Shown piece after piece: positions 7,353 through 13,656 of a DNA stretch of 14,105 nucleotides. How positions within the stretch are numbered: the first letter of the stretch is position 1; each line of letters opens with the position of its first letter. The notes beneath the pieces were generated by a model. That model was not told where the DNA came from, did not search any database, and saw only the letters and a program-made list of their open reading frames with translations. The stretch is from DASRCB01 sp035653295 (GTDB lineage Bacteria; Acidobacteriota; Terriglobia; Bryobacterales; Bryobacteraceae), in contig DASRCB010000292.1 in NCBI GenBank assembly GCA_035653295.1, positions 1 to 14,105 of the forward strand. Reading direction: 5' to 3'. The position numbers were made by a program, and so were the translations under genes.

Positions 7353-7394
7353 TACCCAGGGCCGCACGGCATGTTGCGCCGCAGGCCCCGGGTA
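7353..7394 (-). terminator. Strong intergenic hairpin without T-tract (attenuator or processing site)
   Basis: TACCCAGGGCC at 7353-7363 pairs with GGCCCCGGGTA at 7384-7394. The single imperfect position is a G-U pair in the minus-strand RNA but an A-C mismatch in the plus-strand RNA, so selection on the minus-strand transcript is suggested. A short inner stem (GCGGC with GCCGT) extends it. It lies between the stop of the secreted protein gene (7405) and the HEAT start (7310). No T-run follows, so partial termination or 3'-end stabilisation is more likely than full intrinsic termination. Confidence 0.5.
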
Positions 7395-7404
7395 GCCCTC
7401 CGAG

Positions 7405-7860
7405 TTACCAGATCATGGTTACGTTGCCGGTGGCCACGGAGCCGTTCCCGTTGTGCACCCGGAACGAGTCCGTCGTGTTCACCTGGATGTCCACTGTGTG
7501 CACCCAGTCGAGGTACACGATGTGGGTGCCCGGCGAGCCGCTGAATCCCTGAGCGATCGCCGCTCCGGACGTCGATTCCAGGCCGACCCACTCCAGGAAG
7601 CTGCCGGGAACGCGCAGCATCGACACCTGACCCACGCCGCGATAGCCCGGCGCCGTCTGCGTGCCCATGACGAGGACAGCCTGATTGGCCGGCGGCACGA
7701 TCGCGCCCGTGCTGGCGCCCGAGGCCAGGCTGTAGCTGACGAACGCCGCGTTGGGCGTGGCAATGGTCTGAACGGCGCTGGCCGCGACCGCGAATGTGAG
7801 CAAACCGACAACAGCAGCCACCAGCCGTGTTGCCATCCGTGAATTTCCAAAACGCTTCAT
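7405..7860 (-). CDS. Small secreted protein of unknown function
   Basis: Protein of 151 aa. The basic N-terminus (MKRFGNSRMATR) and hydrophobic core (LVAAVVGLLTFAVAASA) form a Sec signal peptide with a probable cut after A-S-A near residue 29. The mature part, about 120 aa, has no cysteine and looks beta-rich, with many Val/Thr/Ser/Gly turns and a C-terminal strand ending in NVTMIW. I do not recognise a named family. GGAGG at 7869-7873, 8 nt before the ATG, supports the start. It reads in the same direction as the sigma operon, separated from it by 94 nt that contain a hairpin. It could be the first cistron or a separate, more highly expressed gene. Confidence 0.82.
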   Translation of the reverse strand: MKRFGNSRMATRLVAAVVGLLTFAVAASAVQTIATPNAAFVSYSLASGASTGAIVPPANQAVLVMGTQTAPGYRGVGQVSMLRVPGSFLEWVGLESTSGAAIAQGFSGSPGTHIVYLDWVHTVDIQVNTTDSFRVHNGNGSVATGNVTMIW

Positions 7861-8107
7861 TGTCTTTTCCTCCGATTTTCTTGAGCTGCCGTTGTCCGCA
7901 GCCGACTGTGGAGTAGTGAGGAAAGGCGCACGGGCGTTTCTTAGCGACAGAGATTTTTTGATGAGTTGGCGGCCTCAGAGACCGTCGCGGAAGTGGCTTC
8001 GACGTATGGCAGGCGCCAGTCGATCGATTGCGGCGAGGGCGGATCGGGGAAATCAATTTGGTCCGGCTTCCTGTAACCAAACCTTTATAATGGTCGGGTA
8101 GCCGCGG
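7861..8107. promoter_or_regulatory. Divergent intergenic region between the secreted-protein gene and greA
   Basis: This 247-nt spacer must drive both the minus-strand accessory block and greA. On the plus side a perfect TATAAT lies at 8086-8091. On the minus side a possible ECF-type pair (GAAAC at 7940-7936 and TCACTA at 7919-7914, 16 nt apart) can be picked out, but weakly. No gene or strong hairpin was seen. Confidence 0.5.
8086..8091 (+). promoter_or_regulatory. Promoter -10 box for greA
   Basis: Perfect TATAAT, 16 nt before the greA ATG. Transcription starting 6-7 nt downstream would leave a leader of only about 10 nt. No good -35 box lies at 16-18 nt spacing; TTGGTC is 22 nt away. An in-frame TAG at 8099 excludes an earlier greA start. 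Confidence 0.6.
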
Positions 8108-8578
8108 ATGGAAGCGCTCAAGAAGAAGCTGGAATCGGAAATTGCCGCGCTCGAGAACGAGCTGCGCATCGAGTTGCCGCGGGAGATTCACAAGGCCCGG
8201 CTGCACGGCGATCTCAGCGAAAATGCCGAATACCACGCCGCCAAAGAACGCCAGGGCATGGTCAACGCGCGTCTGGGGCAGCTGCGCGCCCGTCTGCGCG
8301 AACTTTCGATGATCGACGTCACGCGCATTCCACGGGATCGCGCCGGCCTCGGGTCGACGGTCGTGGTGCTGGACGTCAACAAGGATGAAGAGATCACCTA
8401 CAAGCTGGTGACCAGCGAAGAGGCGGACGTCGCCAAAGGCCTCATCTCCACCAGTTCGCCGATAGGCAAGGGACTGATCGGGAAGAAGGTGGGGGACACG
8501 GTAAAGGTGCAGATTCCCGGCGGAGCCCGGGAACTGGAGATCCTGAAACTCACCACGATACACGATGCCACCGAATAG
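8108..8578 (+). CDS. greA: Transcription elongation factor GreA
   Basis: Protein of 156 aa, the normal GreA length. It rescues backtracked RNA polymerase by stimulating cleavage of the nascent transcript. The N-terminal coiled coil (about 1-75) carries the conserved tip with acidic residues, LHGDLSENAEYHAAKERQ at about 33-50. The C-terminal FKBP-like domain (about 80-152) has ISTSSPIGKGLIGKKVGD and a terminal beta segment that includes the typical VQIPGG. No SD is present; the ATG follows a TATAAT by 16 nt. The CDP-alcohol phosphatidyltransferase gene starts 24 nt downstream, so the two are probably co-transcribed. Confidence 0.96.
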   Translation: MEALKKKLESEIAALENELRIELPREIHKARLHGDLSENAEYHAAKERQGMVNARLGQLRARLRELSMIDVTRIPRDRAGLGSTVVVLDVNKDEEITYKLVTSEEADVAKGLISTSSPIGKGLIGKKVGDTVKVQIPGGARELEILKLTTIHDATE

Positions 8579-8602
8579 CGTCGTATTGTTGAATCAGGGC
8601 AA

Positions 8603-9232
8603 GTGACCTACACGCGCGCAATCGGCATAACGTGCAACCGGATCATCCGGGCGATCGTGCACGGGCTGGCGCTGTCGAAGATCCACCCCAACGTACTTAC
8701 GTTCCTCGGGCTGCTGATCAACGTGGTAGCGGCCGTGCTGCTCGCCTACGGGCGGTTCCGCGCGGCGGGCTTCGTGATCATCAGCGCCGGGCTGTTCGAT
8801 ATGGTGGACGGACGGGTCGCGCGCGCTACAGGGCAGGTGACGCGTTTCGGCGGCTTCTTCGACTCCGTGCTGGACCGCTATTCCGATCTGGGCCTTCTGG
8901 TGGGACTGCTGGTCTACTACGGCACCATCAACCGGCCGTTCTATGTTGTTCTGACGGCGGTGGTGATGACCGGGTCGGTGATGGTGAGTTACACGCGCGC
9001 GCGAGCCGAGAATGCGATTCCGACCTGCAAGGTGGGGTTCATGGAACGGCCCGAACGCGTTGTGCTCTTTATCATCGGCGCGTTGTTCGATCGGATGGCG
9101 CCAGTGCTGTGGGTGATCGCGGTGCTTTCCAACGTTACTGTGGCGCACCGTATGATCTTCACCTGGCAGGAATCGAAACGGCTGGAAGACGCGCAGCTTC
9201 GCGCGGCTCCGGCGCCCACCACGCATCCGTAG
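8603..9232 (+). CDS. CDP-alcohol phosphatidyltransferase family membrane enzyme
   Basis: Protein of 209 aa with about six hydrophobic segments. The family signature D-x2-D-G-x2-A-R-x8-G-x3-D-x3-D is complete: Asp66, Asp69, Gly70, Ala73, Arg74, Gly83, Asp87 and Asp91. These enzymes replace CMP of a CDP-alcohol such as CDP-diacylglycerol with another alcohol, using metal ions bound by the aspartates. The acceptor cannot be told from sequence; phosphatidylinositol-phosphate, phosphatidylglycerol-phosphate or a related headgroup are all possible, so no symbol is given. The GTG start follows greA by 24 nt with only a weak AGGG before it. The C-terminal tail (about 190-209) is polar and probably disordered. 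Its stop is 1 nt from the acpS stop on the other strand. Confidence 0.92.
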   Translation: MTYTRAIGITCNRIIRAIVHGLALSKIHPNVLTFLGLLINVVAAVLLAYGRFRAAGFVIISAGLFDMVDGRVARATGQVTRFGGFFDSVLDRYSDLGLLVGLLVYYGTINRPFYVVLTAVVMTGSVMVSYTRARAENAIPTCKVGFMERPERVVLFIIGALFDRMAPVLWVIAVLSNVTVAHRMIFTWQESKRLEDAQLRAAPAPTTHP

Positions 9233-9233
9233 A

Positions 9234-9617
9234 TCAGTCCTCGAGAATCACGTAAGCGAGCGCCTGGGTTGCTGTGTGGGTAAGTGACAGGGCAACGTTA
9301 CGGACGCCTAGCTGGGCGGCAAACTGCGCGGCAACTCCGTGCAGGCGCAGCGTGGGCCGGCCCGAGGGGAGATTCGAGACCTCGAAATCCTGCCATCGCA
9401 CGCCGCGTCGCCACCCGGTGCCAATCGCTTTCATGCCCGCTTCCTTAGCGGCAAAACGAGCGGCGTAACGTTCGTAACGCGACGCCGGGCCGCGGCGCTC
9501 GACGTAGGCGATCTCCGCCGTCGTATAGACACGACGAATGAAACGCTCACCGAAGCGCATGGCGGCGGCGCGGATACGGTCCACTTCCGCGATGTCGACA
9601 CCCGTTCCGACGATCAA
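9234..9617 (-). CDS. acpS: Holo-[acyl-carrier-protein] synthase
   Basis: Protein of 127 aa. It transfers 4'-phosphopantetheine from CoA to the serine of apo-ACP, making ACP usable in fatty-acid synthesis. The N-terminal GTGVDI-E holds the metal-binding Asp8 and the ARFAAKEA segment holds Glu59. SLTHT near residue 110 matches the end of the family fold. The start codon is TTG at 9617, supported by GGAG 8 nt upstream and by the family N-terminus (MIVGTGVDI); no ATG lies nearby. It follows the small basic protein gene by 41 nt on the same strand and converges with the phosphatidyltransferase gene. Confidence 0.95.
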   Translation of the reverse strand: MIVGTGVDIAEVDRIRAAAMRFGERFIRRVYTTAEIAYVERRGPASRYERYAARFAAKEAGMKAIGTGWRRGVRWQDFEVSNLPSGRPTLRLHGVAAQFAAQLGVRNVALSLTHTATQALAYVILED

Positions 9618-9625
9618 TACTTACA

Positions 9626-9629
9626 CTCC
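9626..9629 (-). promoter_or_regulatory. Shine-Dalgarno GGAG supporting the TTG start of acpS
   Basis: GGAG on the minus strand lies 8 nt before the TTG at 9617 and fixes the AcpS start at the family's usual N-terminus. Confidence 0.6.
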
Positions 9630-9658
9630 GGCGCCGGCGGCCGTGTCGTTTGCCCTGA

Positions 9659-9949
9659 TCAGGCGCCGGAGCCCTGCGCCGCCGCCTTTTTACGGAACGC
9701 CGCCCAGCGCTTCTTCTGCGCCGCCGCGATGCGCTTCCGCGCCTGCTCACTGAGCTTTCGCCGCGGGCGCCGTGTCGCCGTGGCGGCAGCCTGTTTTCCG
9801 CCGGCCGGCCTTCCACGCCCGCCGCCCTGGCCCAAACGGGCCCGCACCTGGCGTATTTGTTCTTCGAGTCTTTGCCGTTGTAACTCGAGACCTTCCAGAG
9901 CCGCCTCGAGCAGGCCATGATCCGCTGATTTTGGACGAGCCATCAGCAA
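9659..9949 (-). CDS. Small basic protein with helical N-terminus and Lys/Arg-rich tail
   Basis: Protein of 96 aa, function unknown. Residues about 11-40 (LLEAALEGLELQRQRLEEQI and onward) form a probable coiled coil. A Gly/Arg/Pro/Ala linker at about 41-62 resembles AT-hook-like sequence (GRGRPAGGK). The tail RRKLSEQARKRIAAAQKKRW (63-82 approx.) and onward is strongly basic and amphipathic. This suggests nucleic-acid binding with dimerisation, by composition only. Start: TTG at 9949 has GGAG 8 nt upstream, whereas the ATG at 9943 would be 14 nt from it, so TTG is preferred and the ATG gives a 94-aa form. A TATAAT at 9987-9982 gives it its own promoter. acpS lies 41 nt downstream. Confidence 0.75.
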   Translation of the reverse strand: MLMARPKSADHGLLEAALEGLELQRQRLEEQIRQVRARLGQGGGRGRPAGGKQAAATATRRPRRKLSEQARKRIAAAQKKRWAAFRKKAAAQGSGA

Positions 9950-9957
9950 CGATCTTA

Positions 9958-9961
9958 CTCC
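9958..9961 (-). promoter_or_regulatory. Shine-Dalgarno GGAG for the small basic protein
   Basis: GGAG on the minus strand at 8-nt spacing to the TTG at 9949 and 14-nt spacing to the ATG at 9943. This decides in favour of the TTG start. Confidence 0.45.
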
Positions 9962-9981
9962 ATACTAATATTGGGATACAA

Positions 9982-9987
9982 ATTATA
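9982..9987 (-). promoter_or_regulatory. Promoter -10 box within the 3' end of dtd
   Basis: Perfect TATAAT on the minus strand, overlapping the dtd stop codon, inside a locally AT-rich patch (about 9960-9995). It would start a transcript near 9975 with a leader of about 26 nt for the small basic protein and acpS. The -35 region is poor (AACTTT at 17 nt spacing). Confidence 0.5.
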
Positions 9988-10429
9988 CTTTCGATTCGCA
10001 GATCAAAGTTACCGGTCCGTCGTTAGTCAGCGTGACCATCATTTCGGCCTGAAAGACCCCGGTAGCGACCCTGACAACATTGAAGCTGCGCACCTGAGCG
10101 ACAAAAGAGTCGTATAAATTACGGGCAAGCTCGGCAGGGGCCGCCTCGTCGTACGCCGGGCGGCGGCCTTTTGTGGTGTCGCCATACAGCGTGAACTGCG
10201 AAACGACGAGAATCTCGCCGCCTGTTTCGAGCAGGCTGCGGTTCATTCGACCCCGGTCATCGTCGAAGACTCGCAGGTTTACAATCTTTGACGCCAGGTA
10301 ACTGACCGCGTTTTCGGTATCAGTGCGGGCAACTCCGAGCAGCACGAGCAGGCCTGCGCCGATCTGGCCGACGACCTGGCCTTCAACGCTGACAGTGGCG
10401 CTGGTAACGCGCTGGACGACGGCTCTCAT
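9983..10429 (-). CDS. dtd: D-aminoacyl-tRNA deacylase
   Basis: Protein of 148 aa, full family length. It hydrolyses D-amino acids, and glycine mischarged on tRNA(Ala), from tRNA in trans. It has the DTD N-terminus MRAVVQRVTSATVSVEG, the catalytic-site SQFTLYGDTTKGRRP (77-91) and the C-terminal cross-subunit motif NDGPVT (136-141) with Gly-Pro. The open frame extends well upstream, but that part is antisense to the small plus-strand gene at 10547 and is not DTD. There is no SD. GATAAT lies 6 nt before the ATG, suggesting a leaderless mRNA. Confidence 0.96.
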   Translation of the reverse strand: MRAVVQRVTSATVSVEGQVVGQIGAGLLVLLGVARTDTENAVSYLASKIVNLRVFDDDRGRMNRSLLETGGEILVVSQFTLYGDTTKGRRPAYDEAAPAELARNLYDSFVAQVRSFNVVRVATGVFQAEMMVTLTNDGPVTLICESKV

Positions 10430-10435
10430 CCCTGT

Positions 10436-10441
10436 ATTATC
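10436..10441 (-). promoter_or_regulatory. Candidate -10 box giving a leaderless dtd mRNA
   Basis: GATAAT (5 of 6 to TATAAT) on the minus strand, exactly 6 nt before the dtd ATG. Transcription would start at or next to the start codon. No -35 box was recognised. Confidence 0.4.
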
Positions 10442-10534
10442 TTCAGTTTCCGTGTTCACCCAGGAACTGCGCCAGGTGCAACAGGACGCTTGTACCAGGA
10501 CTTCTGACGGATATGTGGTGGAACCAGGGTCCTG

Positions 10535-10540
10535 GATAAT
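10535..10540 (+). promoter_or_regulatory. Candidate -10 box giving a leaderless mRNA for the small protein gene
   Basis: GATAAT, exactly 6 nt before the ATG at 10547, the same hexamer and spacing as at dtd on the other strand. It shares a base with the palindrome CCAGG-GT-CCTGG at 10524-10535, which could be an operator. Confidence 0.4.
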
Positions 10541-10546
10541 CAGGTG

Positions 10547-10834
10547 ATGACGTACCGAAGAAATCACCTCCGCCGGCACGTTCCAGGCGGATTCTTTCGC
10601 TTCGAGCAGTGCGGGAGCAAGTCCCGCGTGTACGGTTTCGGCCACGGCGACTACATCCAGTTGCACGCCGAGAATGGTGAGACGTGGCGGGGCTCCGCCG
10701 AGGTGGGCGCGGGCGATACCATCCGCTATCGCTTCCAGACCCCATCCGGCGAAACGATTACCGGCCTCTCGGATGAGTGGGGCCTCATTCTGCGCGACCA
10801 GACCGGGCGCACCTGGCGCGGGTTCGTGGAGTAA
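10547..10834 (+). CDS. Small protein of unknown function with repeated T-W-R-G motif
   Basis: Protein of 95 aa, not recognised. After a basic N-terminus of about 27 residues comes a compact beta-like region with an internal duplication: YIQLHAENGETWRGSAE and GLILRDQTGRTWRGFVE share I-L, an acidic/polar turn, G-x-T-W-R-G and a final Glu. This regular pattern argues that the frame is real. The ATG has GATAAT 6 nt upstream and no SD; a GTG at 10544 is in frame. A later GTG at 10628 behind GGGAG (within the hairpin GCGGGA/TCCCGC, 10611-10627) could give a shorter product made of the repeat region only. It is divergent from dtd and ends 37 nt before purM. Confidence 0.6.
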   Translation: MTYRRNHLRRHVPGGFFRFEQCGSKSRVYGFGHGDYIQLHAENGETWRGSAEVGAGDTIRYRFQTPSGETITGLSDEWGLILRDQTGRTWRGFVE

Positions 10835-10860
10835 TGGAGACGCAAGCGGCAGCAATCCCT

Positions 10861-10866
10861 TATATT
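10861..10866 (+). promoter_or_regulatory. Candidate -10 box directly before purM
   Basis: TATATT (5 of 6 to TATAAT) ends 5 nt before the TTG that best fits the PurM N-terminus. The transcript would begin at or beside the start codon. No SD and no -35 box were found. Confidence 0.35.
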
Positions 10867-10871
10867 GGGAC

Positions 10872-11927
10872 TTGGCCGCGAGCAAAGCTGGTACAAAGAA
10901 GCAGATCAGTTACAAGGACGCGGGCGTCGATATCGACGAGGCCGACCGCGCTGTAGCACTGATTCGCAGACACGCAAGGCAGACCTTCACCCAGGGAGTT
11001 CTTACAGACATCGGCAGCTTCGGCGCCGGTTTTCAGATCAGCGGGTACAAGCATCCGGTGCTGGTCAGCTCCGCCGACGGCGTGGGCACTAAGCTGAAGG
11101 TTGCGTTCCTGACCGGCCGCCACGACACCATTGGCGAGGATCTGGTAAATCACTGCGTCAACGACATCGCCGTACAGGGTGCGTCGCCGCTGTTTTTTCT
11201 CGATTACTTCGCCGTGGGCCGGTTGAACGCGGAGGTTGCGGGCCAGGTGATCGGGGGCGTGGCGCGCGGATGCCAGCGCAATGGGCTGGCGCTGATTGGC
11301 GGAGAGACCGCGGAGATGCCAGGTTTATACGCTGCCGGGGAATACGACCTGGCGGGTTTTATCGTTGGCGCGACTGATCGTAAGAACATGCTCACCGGGG
11401 CCGGGATTACCGCGGGTGACGTATTGCTCGGCCTGCCATCCAACGGGCTGCATACCAATGGTTATTCCCTCGCCCGGAGGCTGCTGTTCGAAACGGCTGG
11501 TTATAAAGCGACGCAAAAACTGCCCTGGGACCGCAGTCTAACTCTTGCCGACGAACTGCTGAAAGTTCATCGCAGTTACCTGCGGCCGATTCGCACGCTC
11601 ATCGAGCATCGCATGCTGAAAGGAGCAGCGCATATCACCGGGGGCGGCATCAGCGATAACCTGCCGCGCATTCTTCCCCGGGGCCTCGCTGCGCGGGTGG
11701 ATACAAAGTCGTGGCGCGTGCCGCCGATTTTCGAGCATCTGCGGAAGCTCGGGAACATACCAGAGGCGGATTATCGCCGCACCTTCAATCTCGGGATCGG
11801 CATGATCTTCGTCGTTTCGCGGCGGCATCTCACGGGCGCTGTCGACCTGCTGGATCGCATGGAGGAGAAGTATTACGAAATCGGCCAGGTGATCGAATCG
11901 GCACGTTCCGGGGTCACTTACAAATGA
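10872..11927 (+). CDS. purM: Phosphoribosylformylglycinamidine cyclo-ligase
   Basis: About 351 aa. PurM (AIR synthetase) closes the imidazole ring of FGAM with ATP to make AIR in de novo purine synthesis. Family landmarks run in order: SYKDAGVDID at the N-terminus, SSADGVGTKLK, NDIAVQGASPLFFLDYFA, IGGETAEMPG, GLHTNGYSLARR and HITGGGISDNLPR. The start is uncertain. The frame stays open far upstream, but that part has no PurM character. The only suitable start before SYKDAG is the TTG at 10872, which lacks an SD and sits 5 nt after TATATT. The TGA overlaps the purN ATG (ATGA), so the two are translated together. Confidence 0.95.
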   Translation: MAASKAGTKKQISYKDAGVDIDEADRAVALIRRHARQTFTQGVLTDIGSFGAGFQISGYKHPVLVSSADGVGTKLKVAFLTGRHDTIGEDLVNHCVNDIAVQGASPLFFLDYFAVGRLNAEVAGQVIGGVARGCQRNGLALIGGETAEMPGLYAAGEYDLAGFIVGATDRKNMLTGAGITAGDVLLGLPSNGLHTNGYSLARRLLFETAGYKATQKLPWDRSLTLADELLKVHRSYLRPIRTLIEHRMLKGAAHITGGGISDNLPRILPRGLAARVDTKSWRVPPIFEHLRKLGNIPEADYRRTFNLGIGMIFVVSRRHLTGAVDLLDRMEEKYYEIGQVIESARSGVTYK

Positions 11928-12547
11928 GGCGGCTCGCGGTCCTGCTCTCCGGACGCGGATCGAACTTCGAAGCCATTGCCGACAGCGTCGCGTCCGGCCG
12001 TCTCGATGCGGAGATCACGGTGGTAATCTCGAATCGCGCCGAAGCACGCGGGCTGGAAATCGCACGCGAGCGCGGTTTGCCCGGAGTCACCATTCCGTCC
12101 AGAGGCCTGCCCCGGGCCGATCACGATCGCCTGGTCATGGATGAGCTGGCGCGCCGCGGGGCGGAACTGATCTGCCTTGCCGGTTACATGCGCCTGCTCA
12201 GTCTGGAGTTCATTCGCGCTTACCCCACGCGCATCCTGAACATCCATCCTTCGCTGTTGCCCGCGTTTCCCGGACTCGAGGCCCAGGAGCAGGCGCTGCG
12301 CCACGGCGTTAAGATCAGCGGCTGTACGGTTCACTTTGTGGACGAACACCTGGATGCCGGCCCGATTATCCTGCAGGCCGCGGTTCCCGTTCTGGACCAC
12401 GATACGCACGACACTCTGGCCGCGCGCATCCTCGAGCAGGAGCACCGAATTTACACCGAGGCGATCGCGCTGGTGCTGTCGGGGGACTGGCGCGTCGAGG
12501 GCCGGCGAGTCCTGCGCGGAGCGCCGCGGCAGCCGGCGCTGACATAG
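11924..12547 (+). CDS. purN: Phosphoribosylglycinamide formyltransferase
   Basis: Protein of 207 aa. It formylates GAR to FGAR with 10-formyl-tetrahydrofolate, an earlier step of the same pathway as PurM. The phosphate-binding SGRGSNF is at 9-15, and the catalytic Asn106, His108 (LNIHPSLLP) and Asp144 (VDEHLDAG) fall at the same numbers as in E. coli PurN. Folate-site residues MRLL are at 89-92. The ATG at 11924 overlaps the purM TGA; the frame is open upstream, but that part lies over purM. An order of purM then purN in one operon is common. Confidence 0.97.
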   Translation: MRRLAVLLSGRGSNFEAIADSVASGRLDAEITVVISNRAEARGLEIARERGLPGVTIPSRGLPRADHDRLVMDELARRGAELICLAGYMRLLSLEFIRAYPTRILNIHPSLLPAFPGLEAQEQALRHGVKISGCTVHFVDEHLDAGPIILQAAVPVLDHDTHDTLAARILEQEHRIYTEAIALVLSGDWRVEGRRVLRGAPRQPALT

Positions 12548-12550
12548 AAT
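12545..12550 (+). promoter_or_regulatory. Weak -10-like hexamer before the TIM-barrel gene
   Basis: TAGAAT, 6 nt before the GTG at 12557. It includes the purN TAG stop, so it may be chance, and the gene could simply be read through from purMN. It is listed because the spacing matches the dtd and 10547 starts. Confidence 0.2.
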
Positions 12551-12556
12551 AAGCGC

Positions 12557-13504
12557 GTGAACGACATTACCAGACGTACCCTGCTGGGCGCGGCCACCGC
12601 CGGCGCCGTGGCGCTCAAGGCGGCGCAGCGCGAGTGGCGGCCGAAACTCGGCGTTCTGGGCCATTACACGCCCGCGAATATCGAGTTCATCAAGGCCGAG
12701 GGTTTCCGCAACATCATCATCACCGAGGGCGGCGCCATAGATCCGGCGCACGTCACCGACGAACAACTCGCGGCGATCAAATCCGCGCTCGCCGCGGCGG
12801 GCCTTCAGGCATCGGCGCTGCAGATCGGAGGGTCGCATATCGACCCCGATCCGGCGCAGCGCGAACGGGAGAACACAAAGTTCGCGAAGTATATCGAAGT
12901 TGCCGGGAAACTCGGTGTGCCATACATCGGGACGCAGTCCGGCAAGGACGCGCAGAAGCCCTTTGCAGCTCAGGTGGACGAGATCGTGCGCGTCTACAAC
13001 GAGCGTTACTTCCCGCTGTGCGAGAAGTACCATGTCCGGATCCTGTGGGAGCCGTGGCCGGGCGGTCCGAATATCGCCACCGGCCCGGTGGGGTTCGAAG
13101 CACTGCTGAAGGCCTTCAATAACTCGCCTTATGTCGGTCTGCAGTACGATCCTTCGCACGAGGTATGGCAGTTTATCGATCCCATCCAGACGGCGCGCGA
13201 TTTCGTGGACCACATCTATGACGTGCACCTGAAGGACACCGAAATCGACTGGCACACACTGAAGTGGGCGGGCACAAATCCTGTCGATCATCGGGAATGG
13301 TGGCGCTACCGCCTGCCGGGCCTGGGGAGCATCGACTGGGCGGCGTTCTTCTCGGTCTTGCAGAAGGCCGGCTACCAGGGCGCGATGACCATCGAGCATG
13401 AAGACCCGTATTACGCCTGCTGCCCCGGCGGCGACTTCACCGACGATTACAAAGAAGGCTTCCGCATGGCGCACAGGTATCTGAGGCAGTACGTGCCGGA
13501 TTAG
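12557..13504 (+). CDS. Tat-exported xylose isomerase-like TIM-barrel (sugar isomerase/epimerase family) protein
   Basis: Protein of 315 aa. The N-terminus TRRTLLGAATAGAVAL is a twin-arginine signal (Arg6-Arg7), so export in folded form is predicted. The rest fits the AP-endonuclease-2/xylose isomerase-like barrel, with metal or active-site candidates on successive strands: Glu165 (LWEPWPGG), Asp198 and His201 (QYDPSHE), His224 (VHLKDTE) and Glu280 (IEHED). Family members isomerise or epimerise sugars or inositols; the substrate cannot be read here. The GTG start is 9 nt after purN with no SD, so it may be read from the purMN transcript although it is functionally unrelated. A cytosolic isomerase with a false Tat motif is a less likely alternative. 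Confidence 0.88.
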   Translation: MNDITRRTLLGAATAGAVALKAAQREWRPKLGVLGHYTPANIEFIKAEGFRNIIITEGGAIDPAHVTDEQLAAIKSALAAAGLQASALQIGGSHIDPDPAQRERENTKFAKYIEVAGKLGVPYIGTQSGKDAQKPFAAQVDEIVRVYNERYFPLCEKYHVRILWEPWPGGPNIATGPVGFEALLKAFNNSPYVGLQYDPSHEVWQFIDPIQTARDFVDHIYDVHLKDTEIDWHTLKWAGTNPVDHREWWRYRLPGLGSIDWAAFFSVLQKAGYQGAMTIEHEDPYYACCPGGDFTDDYKEGFRMAHRYLRQYVPD

Positions 13505-13656
13505 CGGACGAGCACACGACCGGGAAGTCATGCTCACCCGTGAAACCGTTCCGGGCCGGCATCGTCTCCGAGATTTCGTTTAGGTTATGAACGCTCTGCG
13601 GCACTGACGTGATCCTCGCCGGCCGCGTGGACCACCCCGTATAATGAAGTAATCCC
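13505..13656 (+). promoter_or_regulatory. Spacer with a -10 box for coaD at 13640-13645
   Basis: Perfect TATAAT at 13640-13645, 11 nt before the coaD GTG, predicts a leader of about 5 nt. The upstream frame is closed by the TGA at 13645. No -35 box at normal spacing, terminator hairpin or small gene was recognised in the rest of the spacer. Confidence 0.5.

Noticed and set aside
7352..8563. Minus-strand open frame of 403 codons across greA and the spacer
   Set aside because: It is antisense to greA and in another frame of the secreted-protein gene, with low-complexity translation.
8632..9255. Second plus-strand frame over the phosphatidyltransferase
   Set aside because: The overlapping frame at 8603 carries the complete catalytic signature and membrane helices; this one is an Arg/Gly-rich shadow.
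10430..10885. N-terminal extension of the dtd frame
   Set aside because: DTD begins at the ATG at 10429 (MRAVVQRV); the rest is antisense to the small gene at 10547.
10834..10956. ATG overlapping the stop of the small gene (TAATG)
   Set aside because: It opens a 40-codon frame different from purM with no protein-like character.
11918..13537. Long minus-strand open frame of 539 codons
   Set aside because: It lies antisense to purN and the TIM-barrel gene, both with full family motifs; its translation is Arg-rich and shows no domain. It is a GC-rich shadow.
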